From an uncultured Alphaproteobacteria bacterium (GTDB lineage Bacteria; Pseudomonadota; Alphaproteobacteria; Caulobacterales; Caulobacteraceae): DNA of 64,000 nt. The DNA lies in the NCBI GenBank assembly GCA_903860975.1, contig CAIOSI010000039.1, forward strand, positions 1 through 64,000. Direction: 5' to 3'. Position numbers and translations under genes: made by a program. This document shows positions 32,383 to 41,230 of the stretch, in pieces; positions within the stretch are counted from its first letter, which is position 1, and the number at the start of each line of letters is the position of its first letter. The notes beneath the pieces are model-generated. The model made no database searches. It was not told the origin of the DNA and saw nothing but the letters and a program-made list of their open reading frames with translations.

Positions 32383-33951
32383 GTCCAGGCGCTCGTCGAT
32401 GACGCGCTGACCTGCGGCCAGAGCATCAAGGCTAGGCGAGGCCTGGCCCCACATCGTGCGATAGGTCCAATAGCTGGCGAGCACCCGCTGGACGTAGGTA
32501 CGTGTCTGTTGAGCCGGCAGGCTTTCCATAAGGAGAAGACTGTCGGCGCTGTCTCCGAGTTTTTGGTCGGTTTTGGCGACAGTGGATGGGCCGCCGTTAT
32601 AGGCAGCGATAGCGCGGAATAGGTCGTGACCGACCCCCTTCTCCAGGAGCCAGGTAAAATAGTCCTGGCCAACGCGAAGGTTGAAGGCGGGGTCAAACAG
32701 CGGACTCATGTCGCGCTTAAGTTTGTCGTCACCGGCCGCTGCGGCGGCTGCGGTGGGCATGATTTGCATCAGACCAACGGCGCCCACTGACGAAACAGCC
32801 TGAGGATTAAAGCGGCTTTCTGCACGGACCATGGCGTAGACCAGGGCCTTGTCGAGCGTGAAACCGTTGCGGGGCAAAAGCTCCGGCGTCGGAAAATCAA
32901 GGTCTGAACTGCGTGGCAGCGTCGCCCGGTCAGCTAGAGACGTACCCATGGCGAGCGTCAGAGCCTTCCACCGTTGCTGCTCGGCCGGCGTTCGAGCCAG
33001 CATCAGTCCCGCGCGCAACTCCTGGATCGCCTCGGCACCACGGCCAATCTGAGCCAAAGCCACAGCGCGATGGGCCCGTGCGTCGCTGGCTATGAAACGA
33101 TTTGTGTCGATGGAGAGCGATTCTGGTGGGGCTGCATAACTGGCGAGGAGAAAGCGGGCGACGAACTCGTCGCCTATCGAAGCGACCGCCTGATCGGTGA
33201 GCTTCAGCTGCCGCCCCGCCAATATTCCGTAGAAAGTTTCAGAGTTCCGGGCCGCGACGCGCAGGTATTTCGCCCTCGCCGGCGCATCGCCTTGCGCCTC
33301 GGCGGTGCGAGCGGCCCAATAGGCGGACGCAGACTGCAGCCAGGCATCAGATTCGCCGTCGCGAGCCAGGTCGGCGAAGTTCTGACGGGCTTTGTCGTAA
33401 ATCTTCAGACGGTAGGCGGCGAGGCCCGCAATCCAACGATCGCCAGCCGCCGATGCCAGCGCCAGCGCCCGACGGCTGTCGCCTGAATAATAGGCTTCAC
33501 GGCCCCTTCGGGCCTTTTGGGAGACCGCCGGATTGGCCAGCGTCGGGCCGTCTGTCAGCGTGACGAGTGGGCGAGCTGCGGCCTCGGCCGTGGAGTCCGT
33601 CCTGCGCTTGGCTGCGAGCGCGAAAATCCGGCTGGCCACAGGCAGGTCGCTGAACTTAGCCAGCCAGCTCGAGAGTTCGTCGAAGGCCGCCACATGGGCG
33701 GTTGGGTGCATAAGTTGGCGGAAACTCAAGTACCCCAGAAGCGAGCTATCCTTGAGCGCGACAGCCTGCATCTGGGCGTCGATGAAATCACCACGGTCGG
33801 TGGCTTCGAAAGCGGCGGCATAGGCGTGCGCGTCGTCGCTTGACAGCGCCTGGAGCCCCTCAGCGCGCACAGAGCCGGCCGCTGAAGCGGCGATGGCGGC
33901 GGAGCAGGCGAGCACGGCGGCTTGGCCTACGAGGCGCTTTATCAGCGTCAT
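32317..33951 (-). CDS. Soluble lytic transglycosylase (SLT family)
   Basis: A 544-residue periplasmic muramidase cleaving peptidoglycan with anhydro-product formation. Signal peptide: VLACSAAIAASAAGSVRA. A long alpha-helical superhelical region precedes the SLT domain: YAMVRAESRFNPQAVSS (catalytic Glu near 375), GAVGLMQIMPTAAAAA and a later AIAAYNGGPSTVAKT. Start placed at the ATG at 33951, which begins a canonical signal peptide; upstream frame to 34017 is not. The C-terminal 22 codons overlap the neighbouring convergent gene. Confidence 0.9.
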   Translation of the reverse strand: MTLIKRLVGQAAVLACSAAIAASAAGSVRAEGLQALSSDDAHAYAAAFEATDRGDFIDAQMQAVALKDSSLLGYLSFRQLMHPTAHVAAFDELSSWLAKFSDLPVASRIFALAAKRRTDSTAEAAARPLVTLTDGPTLANPAVSQKARRGREAYYSGDSRRALALASAAGDRWIAGLAAYRLKIYDKARQNFADLARDGESDAWLQSASAYWAARTAEAQGDAPARAKYLRVAARNSETFYGILAGRQLKLTDQAVASIGDEFVARFLLASYAAPPESLSIDTNRFIASDARAHRAVALAQIGRGAEAIQELRAGLMLARTPAEQQRWKALTLAMGTSLADRATLPRSSDLDFPTPELLPRNGFTLDKALVYAMVRAESRFNPQAVSSVGAVGLMQIMPTAAAAAAGDDKLKRDMSPLFDPAFNLRVGQDYFTWLLEKGVGHDLFRAIAAYNGGPSTVAKTDQKLGDSADSLLLMESLPAQQTRTYVQRVLASYWTYRTMWGQASPSLDALAAGQRVIDERLDLVQPDRVPSQLGAQPLQVGMR

Positions 33952-34094
33952 CCCGTCGTCTATCCGCACGATCCCGTTCGAATTGGGCTGGCGCGGTGCT
34001 TTTCTCGAAATCCCCACCCGGACGGGTTAGGCGGAGGAGCCGAACCAATCAACCCCCAACGGAAACTTCTCGGGGATGGGGAGTTGCGTCGCGC

Positions 34095-34817
34095 TCAAAC
34101 GAGCATCAATCCACCATCGACAATCAAAACTTGGCCCGTCGTGTAGCCGCCTTTCATCAGGTAGATGTAGGCTTGAGCCACGTCGGCAGGATCTCCGGCC
34201 TGGGGCAGCGGTAGGCCCGCGGTCATTTTTGTCAGACGCTCTTCGGACACGTTGTTCCACACCTCGGTGAGGACAATGCCCGGACAGACCGAATTGACTC
34301 TGACCGGCGCCAGATCGACAGCGAGCCCCTTGGCCAAGTGCTCGATAGCTCCCCCAAAGGCAGACGACAGTGGCATGCCCTTACCGGGCTTATGGGTCCT
34401 GACGCCGTCTGTGAGTGTGATCGAGCCCTTGTGCGACAGATGCGGTAGAGCGTGTTTGATCGCCCTCAGCGCACCCCAAAACCGCACCTCCATCCCCAAG
34501 GCCGCCGCGGCAAGGTCCAGCTCGGCGATAGGGCCTGCGCGGGCCCGATCCCAATCGCCGGCGGTGTAGGCCAGATGGTCGAAGGGGCCGACATGGTCGA
34601 AGAAGGCTTGGACTGCGGCCTCATCGCGCATGTTTGTCACCGCCCCAGACGCGCCGGGACCCAGCTTGGCCAAGGCGGCCTCAACATTGGTGGACTTGCT
34701 GGATCCGATAATGACCTGCGCTCCGTCAGCGAGTGCGGCTTCCGCGACGGCGTAGCCGATGCCGGAGCTACCGCCGAGCACGACCACCCGCTGGCCACGA
34801 AGTGAGGGGACTGGCAT
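34095..34817 (-). CDS. Short-chain dehydrogenase/reductase, atypical active site
   Basis: A 240-residue Rossmann protein with the cofactor loop VVLGGSSGIGYAVAE (about 12-26) and a C-terminal VNSVCPGIVLTEVWNN and GQVLIVDGGLMLV typical of SDRs. The usual Ser and Tyr-xxx-Lys are not evident: the region reads KGSITLTDG then PLSSAFGGAIEHLAKG, without a Tyr at the expected place. It may still bind NAD(P) but with changed or lost chemistry. It precedes the S9 peptidase stop by 9 bp on the same strand and could be co-transcribed. Confidence 0.8.
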   Translation of the reverse strand: MPVPSLRGQRVVVLGGSSGIGYAVAEAALADGAQVIIGSSKSTNVEAALAKLGPGASGAVTNMRDEAAVQAFFDHVGPFDHLAYTAGDWDRARAGPIAELDLAAAALGMEVRFWGALRAIKHALPHLSHKGSITLTDGVRTHKPGKGMPLSSAFGGAIEHLAKGLAVDLAPVRVNSVCPGIVLTEVWNNVSEERLTKMTAGLPLPQAGDPADVAQAYIYLMKGGYTTGQVLIVDGGLMLV

Positions 34818-34825
34818 GAGCGCTC

Positions 34826-36901
34826 TTAGGGCTTGTCGGTTGCAGCGGTGGTCACGATCTTGCCGTTGGCTTCGCGGCTGTAGCGTTTGAACCAGCTCAT
34901 CATGTAAAGTTGCGTGCGGACCCAGTTCGAAGGCCTAGACCCTGTGCCGTGGAATTCGCCTTCGAACTGCAAGAGCGTCGTCGGTACGCCGCGTTCTTTG
35001 AGCGCGGAGAAATACTCTTCAGTCTGGGGCATCGGCGTGCGGCGGTCGAGAACACCGGTCATCAGCAAGGTGGGCGTGGTCACCTTGCCGACCTGCATCA
35101 GGGACGAATGCGACAGCCAATCTGTTGGGTCTTCCCAAAAGGGCTTTCGGAAGAAGCTGTAGGTAAACAGCGGCAAGTCGGTGTGTCCCGTCATGCTCAG
35201 CCAGTCGATCACCGGGCAGCGGACGGCGGCGGCGGCGAAACGGTTGTTATGGCCGATGACCCAGCTCGAAAGCACCCCGCCGCCACTGCATCCCGACACA
35301 TACATGTGTGTCGTGTCGACGAAGCCCCGCGCCAGAACCGCGTCCACACCGGACATCAAGTCGTCGTAGTCCGGGCCCGGGTAGTTGTGGTCGATTCCGT
35401 CGGAAAAGGCATGGCCATAGCCGGTGCTCCCGCGCGGATTCAGGTAGAGCACGACAAACCCGTTGGCCGCGAAATTCTGCCACATGTAGTTGAAGCCGAC
35501 ATTGTAGTTGCCGTACGGCCCGCCGTGGATTTCCAGGATCAGCGGGTAGGTCTTGGTCGGGTCGAAATCGGGCGGAGTTATGTACCAGCCCTGCACCTTG
35601 ACGCCGCCCGAGGAGGTCCAACTGATCTCCTGCGTCTTGCCAAGCTGCTTCCCCGCCAGGAAGGCGGAATTGATGGTCGTAAGCTGCGCAGGCTCGCCAG
35701 ACTTGCGAAGATCGTAGCGCATCACTTCGGCGGGATGGTCGGGATCACTCAGGGTTCCCGCAGCCATCATGTCGTTGGATACGGAGTCCATCGTCAAGAT
35801 GTGTATGCCGGTTGTCACCGGGCGAACCCCGCCCTTCAGTGCTGCGAATTCAATATTGTGCGAGCCATGGTCGTCGGCATCGAAATAGACGCCTGATCCG
35901 TCGCCGGCCCATTTCAGATTTACCGGATCGCGGTCGAAGTCACCGCTGATTCTTCGCATCTCCCCGCCGGCAAGCGCGACGACGTAGAGATCGGCGACGG
36001 AGTGGGTCTTGTCCGAGGTCGGATAACCGGTGAAGGCCACGATTTTGCCGTCCGGCGAGACGGTAGGGCTGCTCCATTCACCAGGCTTGCCGACAAGCTC
36101 GCGAACCGCACCGGTCGCGACGTCCACGACCAAAAGCTGTGAGCGTTGGTAGGTTAGATCGGCGTTGAAATCGCGGCTCGCCTGAATGACAACCGACTTG
36201 CTGTCAGGCGTCCAGTCGAAGGGTACAGGCCCTGCGAGTTCACCCGCTCCGATGCTCCATTTTCCGCTGGTGAGCTGACGCATGGCCCCGCCATCGGAGG
36301 CGACGACAAACAGATGCTTATGGCCGTCGTCGAGGTACCCCACCTGATCTTGCCTATAGTGCAGGGACTGAACGATGCGCGGCGGGGCCGTCCACTTGGC
36401 TCCCTTCGGTTCCGCCGGCATGCCGATCGTCCACTTGGGCTTTTCCGCCACAAACATGGAAAAGGCGATGGACTTGCCGTCGGGCGACCATCGTGCGTCG
36501 GCGAGGTTTTCCGTGGCGCGAGTGACTTGCGTGGCTGGGCCTTCGATATTGATCCAGCGAATAAAGATTTGAGTGTGGCCCGGCTCGGCCTCGGCGAAAT
36601 ATAGCAAGCGCTTGCTGTCTGGCGCCCACCGCGCGCTGCTGCCTTTCGCCAAGAAGCGGTTCTGAGAACCGTCGGCGTTCATGATCCAGATCGAAGACTC
36701 CCACTTATCGTCGAGCCGATTGATTTGCTGCCGAGCGTAGACAATCCGCGCGCCGTCTGGCGAAATCTGCGCGTTGCTGATCCGCTCAAGGTCGAAGTAG
36801 TGGTCAGTCGTCAGGCGAGTGGGCGAGAAGGTCTCCTGCGCACGGGCCGAACTGCCGATAGCAATCATAGCTATCAACATGAAATATTTTAGCTTTGTCA
36901 T
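34826..36901 (-). CDS. Prolyl oligopeptidase family (S9) secreted peptidase
   Basis: A 691-residue exported peptidase. Signal peptide LKYFMLIAMIAIGSSARA. An N-terminal beta-propeller with WD40-like PD40 motifs (ISPDGARIVYARQQ, WSPDGKSIAFSMF, VSPDGKIVAFTGY) gates a C-terminal alpha/beta hydrolase whose catalytic residues are visible: YVSGCSGGGVLSSW (Ser near 538), GVLDRRTPMPQT (Asp near 613) and GEFHGTGSRPSNW (His near 649). It cleaves short peptides, in periplasm or outside. A 12-bp palindrome lies 43 bp upstream. The SDR gene follows 9 bp downstream. Confidence 0.92.
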   Translation of the reverse strand: MTKLKYFMLIAMIAIGSSARAQETFSPTRLTTDHYFDLERISNAQISPDGARIVYARQQINRLDDKWESSIWIMNADGSQNRFLAKGSSARWAPDSKRLLYFAEAEPGHTQIFIRWINIEGPATQVTRATENLADARWSPDGKSIAFSMFVAEKPKWTIGMPAEPKGAKWTAPPRIVQSLHYRQDQVGYLDDGHKHLFVVASDGGAMRQLTSGKWSIGAGELAGPVPFDWTPDSKSVVIQASRDFNADLTYQRSQLLVVDVATGAVRELVGKPGEWSSPTVSPDGKIVAFTGYPTSDKTHSVADLYVVALAGGEMRRISGDFDRDPVNLKWAGDGSGVYFDADDHGSHNIEFAALKGGVRPVTTGIHILTMDSVSNDMMAAGTLSDPDHPAEVMRYDLRKSGEPAQLTTINSAFLAGKQLGKTQEISWTSSGGVKVQGWYITPPDFDPTKTYPLILEIHGGPYGNYNVGFNYMWQNFAANGFVVLYLNPRGSTGYGHAFSDGIDHNYPGPDYDDLMSGVDAVLARGFVDTTHMYVSGCSGGGVLSSWVIGHNNRFAAAAVRCPVIDWLSMTGHTDLPLFTYSFFRKPFWEDPTDWLSHSSLMQVGKVTTPTLLMTGVLDRRTPMPQTEEYFSALKERGVPTTLLQFEGEFHGTGSRPSNWVRTQLYMMSWFKRYSREANGKIVTTAATDKP

Positions 36902-36943
36902 ATTATGCTCAGCCCTGTTTAGGCGGTACCTAATCAGACAATC

Positions 36944-36955
36944 GTTCGATCGAAC
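36944..36955. promoter_or_regulatory. Palindromic operator upstream of the S9 peptidase
   Basis: GTTCGATCGAAC is a perfect 12-bp palindrome inside CAATCGTTCGATCGAACAGG, 43-54 bp before the peptidase start and 46-57 bp from the stop of the preceding open gene. Its half-site (TCGTT..CGAAC) is like that of the site at 2112-2134, and resembles TetR-type operators. Confidence 0.5.
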
Positions 36956-36989
36956 AGGTCATTTGGAAGGCGGCCCTTGGCGTCGGCAA

Positions 36990-37835
36990 CTAAGGCCGTT
37001 CGGGTCGATCTAGCCGTTCAGTCAGCGTCAGAAGGTCCGCCCAGACCCGTTTTTTTGCTGCAGGTTGGCGCAGCAGGAAAGCGGGATGAAGGGTTGGCAT
37101 AGCAGGCAATTCAATCGTGCCGTCTGCTGAGCGCCAGGCATGCCAGCGACCGCGAAGGGAAAGGATTCCGTCTTCCGTCTTCAGCAGCGCCTGCGCGGGC
37201 GCGCCTCCCACCAGAAGCAGCATTTTCGGCTTCACAAGGGCGATAGCTCGCTCAAGGAAAGGTGCGCAGACCGCCTGTTGCTGTGGCGTCGGCGGCCGGT
37301 CGCCGGGCGCAGACCAGAAGACCGTGTTGGTCATAAGAACGCGTTCGGCAAGGCCTGAGGCCGCCAGCATCTTGTCGAGCAGTTGTCCGGCGCGGCCTGC
37401 GAACGGTTGGCCTTGGCGGTCTTCATCTTGGCCCGGACCATCTCCAATCACCATCAGCACCGCATCTGGAACGCCGCGATAGACAACGGCCTGTGTCGCG
37501 GCGCCCGCAAACTTGAGCGGGCAGCCATCGAAGCTCGCGATGGCGGCGGCCAGCGCCTCCAGGTTGACGGCGCCGGCCGCTAAGACCCGAGCCTGGGCCA
37601 GGGCTTGCGAAATATCGGGCAGGGCCGCCTGGGAAGACCTCACAACAGAAGCGGCCGCGACTTTTTTTTCAACCGGCCGGGGAGGGATAATCCGGCCGGC
37701 CGCGATCCGGTCAATGGGCGCGTCAAGCAGCATCGAATCGACGCCGCCGTCTGCCCAAAAGGCGAGAAGGGATTCTGCGGTCGCGGCGGCGGAAGGAGGG
37801 ATCGTCACAGCCCGCAGTCTTGGCCGCCCTAGCAT
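36990..37835 (-). CDS. Uracil-DNA glycosylase, family 4/5-like
   Basis: A 281-residue protein with UDG superfamily marks: VLMVIGDGPGQDEDRQGQPF (motif A, where the usual Glu of GEAPG is Asp), AGQLLDKMLAASGL, TNTVFWSAPGDRPPTPQQ and the motif with final His in PAMPTLHPAFLLRQPAAK. Of the cysteines expected for the 4Fe-4S cluster I see C in FDGCPLKF and C in VCAPFLERA; the remaining pair is not evident. It excises uracil from DNA. The start is the ATG at 37835; an internal GTG at 37808 also fits family starts. The gene is followed by the palindrome region of the S9 peptidase. Confidence 0.8.
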   Translation of the reverse strand: MLGRPRLRAVTIPPSAAATAESLLAFWADGGVDSMLLDAPIDRIAAGRIIPPRPVEKKVAAASVVRSSQAALPDISQALAQARVLAAGAVNLEALAAAIASFDGCPLKFAGAATQAVVYRGVPDAVLMVIGDGPGQDEDRQGQPFAGRAGQLLDKMLAASGLAERVLMTNTVFWSAPGDRPPTPQQQAVCAPFLERAIALVKPKMLLLVGGAPAQALLKTEDGILSLRGRWHAWRSADGTIELPAMPTLHPAFLLRQPAAKKRVWADLLTLTERLDRPERP

Positions 37836-37909
37836 CCGTTGTCAGCAAGCAAACTTGCGCTGCATGCAAAGCCGGGTCTGAATAGCCCTCAAATTATCGG
37901 GAGAACGCC

Positions 37910-39181
37910 ATGCACGACGGCTCAGTGGATCTCAAGGCCGAGGCACGAGCGCAGATCTATGCGCAGCCGATCGAGGCGGTTGATCCCGCCCAGCCGGATC
38001 TTTTCGCCCAGGATGCCTTCTGGCCGATTTTCGAGCGGCTTCGAAGCGAAGATCCGGTTCACCTCACCCAATCGCCCACGTTTGGATCGTTCTGGTCGAT
38101 CACGCGCTGGGATGACATTATGGCGGTGGACTCCAACCATCAGGTGTTTTCCTCGGCTGACGGCATCACCCTGCAGAGCCTCGAATCGAAGGCCGAAACC
38201 GCCAAGCGCGGTGTCAGGCCAAGCTTCATCTCCATGGATCCACCGCGCCACGATGAGCAGCGCAAGACGGTAAGCCCGGTGGTGGCGCCGTCGAACCTTC
38301 AAGCCATGGCGCCTGTGATCCGTGAGCGGGCCGGCCAGATTCTCGACCGTCTGCCGATCGGCGAGGAATTCGATTGGGTTGAGAACGTCTCGAAGGAGCT
38401 GACGGCCATGACCTTGGCCACACTCTTCGACTTCCCGCAGGAAGACCGCCAGCTGCTGCCCTACTGGTCAGACATGATGACCAACGCGCCGGGCCATGGT
38501 CCGGTGAAGAGCTGGGAGCACAAGCGCGAAGTTATCGACCAGATGGTCGAACGCTTCATTGGCATGTGGAACGAGCGGGTGAACGCCCCGCCGGCGGGGG
38601 ATCTGATCTCCATGTTGGCGCACGGCACCTCGACCCGAGACATGGATCGAGCGGAGTACGCTGGAAACCTGGCCCTGCTCATCATCGGCGGCAATGACAC
38701 GACCCGAAACACCATCTCAGGCTCGGTCTATGCACTGAACAAAAACCCGAACGAATATGCCAAACTGAGTGCAGATCCCTCGTTGATCCCTTCGATGGTG
38801 TCGGAAACCATCCGCTGGCAGACGCCGCTTGCGCACATGGCCCGGACAGCCACCACCGACTTCAAACTGGGCGAAAAAACCATCAAGGCCGGCGATCGGG
38901 TGGTCATGTGGTACGTCTCAGGCAATCGCGACGCAGGGGCGGTGTCTGAGCCGGACCGCTATGCAATCGACCGAGAGCGGCCGCGCCATCACATGTCCTT
39001 CGGCTTTGGCATCCACCGCTGCGTCGGCAACCGGCTAGCTGAGTTGCAGCTGACGATCATTTGGGAGGAGATCATGAAACGCTTCCCGTCGATCGAGCTG
39101 GTCGCTGAACCTGCGCGTACCCACTCGATCTTCGTGAAGGGCTACGAGACCCTGCCGGTCATCATTCCGCGCCGCCTCTAG
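37910..39181 (+). CDS. Cytochrome P450, CYP153-like alkane hydroxylase
   Basis: A 423-residue soluble P450. Heme signature FGFGIHRCVGNRL with Cys near 371, I-helix IIGGNDTTRNTISG near 258, and ExxR in SETIRWQTPLAHM near 299. RWQTPLAHMART and HHMSFGFGIHRCVGNRLAELQL follow the CYP153 pattern, a family oxidizing terminal positions of alkanes and related compounds. CYP153 needs a ferredoxin and ferredoxin reductase; neither is encoded next to it here. The 3' end overlaps the convergent MDR dehydrogenase by 4 bp. Confidence 0.88.
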   Translation: MHDGSVDLKAEARAQIYAQPIEAVDPAQPDLFAQDAFWPIFERLRSEDPVHLTQSPTFGSFWSITRWDDIMAVDSNHQVFSSADGITLQSLESKAETAKRGVRPSFISMDPPRHDEQRKTVSPVVAPSNLQAMAPVIRERAGQILDRLPIGEEFDWVENVSKELTAMTLATLFDFPQEDRQLLPYWSDMMTNAPGHGPVKSWEHKREVIDQMVERFIGMWNERVNAPPAGDLISMLAHGTSTRDMDRAEYAGNLALLIIGGNDTTRNTISGSVYALNKNPNEYAKLSADPSLIPSMVSETIRWQTPLAHMARTATTDFKLGEKTIKAGDRVVMWYVSGNRDAGAVSEPDRYAIDRERPRHHMSFGFGIHRCVGNRLAELQLTIIWEEIMKRFPSIELVAEPARTHSIFVKGYETLPVIIPRRL

Positions 39182-40317
39182 GCAAGGCCCTTGTTCGGAT
39201 TGATCAAGTATTTTTCGCCTGTCGCACGTCGATTATAAGCGGCGGCCAAAGTGGGATCGAGCACCTCGGCCAGACTGATCTCGGCGGTGTAATGGCTTGC
39301 AAACGTGGTCTTAAGTTCTGCCGCGACCCGTTCACGCAGCTTTTGAGCCTCCGCGGTGCCGATCTTCACAAGGAAGGGCGTCAGAAGCCAGCCGCCGAGG
39401 CCCCAGGCCATGCCGTAGCTTCGAGCCAGCTGGGTCGGCGAGGTGTCGAGGCCGCCGTAGATGTAGACCTGCTTATGGACGCTTGAACCATAGCGGCTGT
39501 AGACCGTGGCGCGCTGATTGATGGCGACCTCCATGCATCCCAGGATCTGGCCGGCCAACTTGCCGCCACCGATGGCGTCGAAGGCCAAGGTTGCGCCGGT
39601 GTCGGCGAGGGCGTGGGTGAGGTCGTCGAGGAAGCTCTCAGACGTTGAGTCCACGACATGGGTCGCGCCGATGTCGGTGAGGAGGTGCGTTTGCTCGCGG
39701 CTGCGCACGATGTTGACCAGCGGGACGCCGTCCATGAGGCAGATTTTGTTCAGCATCTGGCCCAGATTTGAAGCGGCGGCCGTGTGAACGAGGCCCGTAT
39801 GCCCTTCGCGACGCATTGTCTCGACCATGCCGAGCGCGGTTAACGGATTGACGAAGCAGGAGGCGCCATCCGCGGCCGTCGCCTCAGCTGGCAACACCAG
39901 GACGTCTGCGGCTTTCAGCGTGCGGTACTGAGCGTACATGGCCCCGCCGATGCCGGCGACGAGCTTGCCAAGAAGGGCCTGAGCCGCTGGATCGGAGCCA
40001 GCGGCGATCACCAGACCAGCGCCTTCGTTCCCGACCGGCATCGACTGGTCCAGGCGCCCTGCCATGGCGCGCATAAATTGTGAGGGTACGGTTGCCGTAA
40101 GGATCGGGCCTGCCGAGGCTTTGGCGGTGGAGATGTCTGCTGCCCCCAGCAGGAGGCCAAGGTCGGACGGATTGATCGGTGAGCCTTCAACTCTGACAAG
40201 GATCTCGTCTGGCGCAGGATCTGGAATATCGACGGTGACCAAGGAGAGCTCCAATTCACCGCTGCTCTTGATCAGTGAGCGCAGTTGAAGGCTGGAGCCT
40301 GGATTACCGTTGGCCAT
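39178..40317 (-). CDS. Zinc-independent MDR (quinone oxidoreductase/enoyl reductase-like)
   Basis: A 379-residue medium-chain dehydrogenase/reductase. The catalytic domain starts SLVTVDIPDPAPDEILVRVE and has SPINPSDLGLLLGA, the pattern of quinone oxidoreductases and enoyl reductases lacking structural zinc; the Rossmann domain has HTAAASNLGQMLNKICL, then VNIVRSREQ. No zinc-binding Cys/His cluster is evident. It may reduce enoyl-CoA or a quinone. The ATG at 40317 with AAGGGAGA upstream is preferred over the longer frame to 40389. Convergent with the P450. Confidence 0.8.
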   Translation of the reverse strand: MANGNPGSSLQLRSLIKSSGELELSLVTVDIPDPAPDEILVRVEGSPINPSDLGLLLGAADISTAKASAGPILTATVPSQFMRAMAGRLDQSMPVGNEGAGLVIAAGSDPAAQALLGKLVAGIGGAMYAQYRTLKAADVLVLPAEATAADGASCFVNPLTALGMVETMRREGHTGLVHTAAASNLGQMLNKICLMDGVPLVNIVRSREQTHLLTDIGATHVVDSTSESFLDDLTHALADTGATLAFDAIGGGKLAGQILGCMEVAINQRATVYSRYGSSVHKQVYIYGGLDTSPTQLARSYGMAWGLGGWLLTPFLVKIGTAEAQKLRERVAAELKTTFASHYTAEISLAEVLDPTLAAAYNRRATGEKYLINPNKGLA

Positions 40318-40427
40318 GATGGTCTCCCTTATGTTGTGGTTTGAAGCGGCCGCACAGAACCTCGTCTGGCGCGTCGGGGCAAGACACAAGCCTTCGCGGC
40401 GCGATGCCTAGCCCTTAGGGTCGGTCC

Positions 40428-41048
40428 ATGACGGACACCCCACCCGACGGCGCGCGCAGCTCGCCGTCCACCGCACGCAATCGCCAACCGATTCTCCAGG
40501 AACTCGGGCCCAGGCTGCCGGACGGGGCAAGGGTGCTGGAGGTGGCGAGCGGGGCAGGAGAGCATGCGCTCTTCCTTGCGGCTGGCCTACCGTCCGTAAA
40601 ATGGCAGCCTACGGACTGCGACCCAGAAACGCTGGAGAGCATAGAAGCTTGGCGTGCTTCGGCGGGGCTGTCGAACTTGGCTGCCGCGATCCGGCTCGAC
40701 GCCGCCGATCCAAACTCTTGGCCAGACGGACCATTTGAGGCAGTGGTCTGCATAAATATGATTCACATCGCGCCCTGGGTGGCGACGCAGGGCCTGATGG
40801 CTGGAGCGGCGCGTGTTCTGACCCATGGCGGTCAGCTTTTTCTCTACGGGCCTTATCTGGAAGCCGGCATCGCGACCGCGCCCAGCAATCTTGCGTTTGA
40901 TCAAAGCCTGAAGAGCCGCAATCCGGCCTGGGGACTGCGCGATCTGGATCGCGTCAAAGCGTTGGCGTCGGCGCATGACTTGGCGTTCGCCGAGCGGATA
41001 TCTATGCCCGCCAACAACGTGATCGTGGTCTTCGAGAAGCCGGGTTAG
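40428..41048 (+). CDS. DUF938 SAM-dependent methyltransferase
   Basis: A 206-residue class I methyltransferase of the DUF938 family. N-terminal PSTARNRQPILQELGPRL, SAM motif VLEVASGAGEHALFLA (about 36-51), a conserved acidic QPTDCDPE, and FEAVVCINMIHIAPW. The substrate of DUF938 proteins is unknown. Its stop overlaps the stop of the convergent 58-residue gene by 3-4 bp. Start at the ATG at 40428. Confidence 0.85.
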   Translation: MTDTPPDGARSSPSTARNRQPILQELGPRLPDGARVLEVASGAGEHALFLAAGLPSVKWQPTDCDPETLESIEAWRASAGLSNLAAAIRLDAADPNSWPDGPFEAVVCINMIHIAPWVATQGLMAGAARVLTHGGQLFLYGPYLEAGIATAPSNLAFDQSLKSRNPAWGLRDLDRVKALASAHDLAFAERISMPANNVIVVFEKPG

Positions 41049-41221
41049 GATTTCAGGTCTGGCCGCGACGCAAGGAATGCGGCCCGCTCGGCGGCGGTTA
41101 ACACCTTGCCCTTTTTCTGGCGCGAGACCTTGGGTGTCGGTGGCTGATAGACACCGGGCGGAGAAGGCGCGGGTTTGAGGTCGGCGAAACGCTTGGGCGG
41201 GGGCTTCCCTGAAGAGCTCAT
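41045..41221 (-). CDS. 58-residue hypothetical protein
   Basis: MSSSGKPPPKRFADLKPAPS then VSRQKKGKVLTAAERAAFLA: basic and Pro-rich, ending ASRPDLKS. It begins 9 bp after the stop of the upstream gene on the same strand, so it is probably the last gene of that operon. No family recognised. Confidence 0.5.
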   Translation of the reverse strand: MSSSGKPPPKRFADLKPAPSPPGVYQPPTPKVSRQKKGKVLTAAERAAFLASRPDLKS

Positions 41222-41230
41222 CGTGATGTC

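Noticed and set aside
34910-35896. 328-codon frame opposite the S9 peptidase
   Set aside because: Antisense shadow; the S9 frame has complete catalytic motifs and this one has none.
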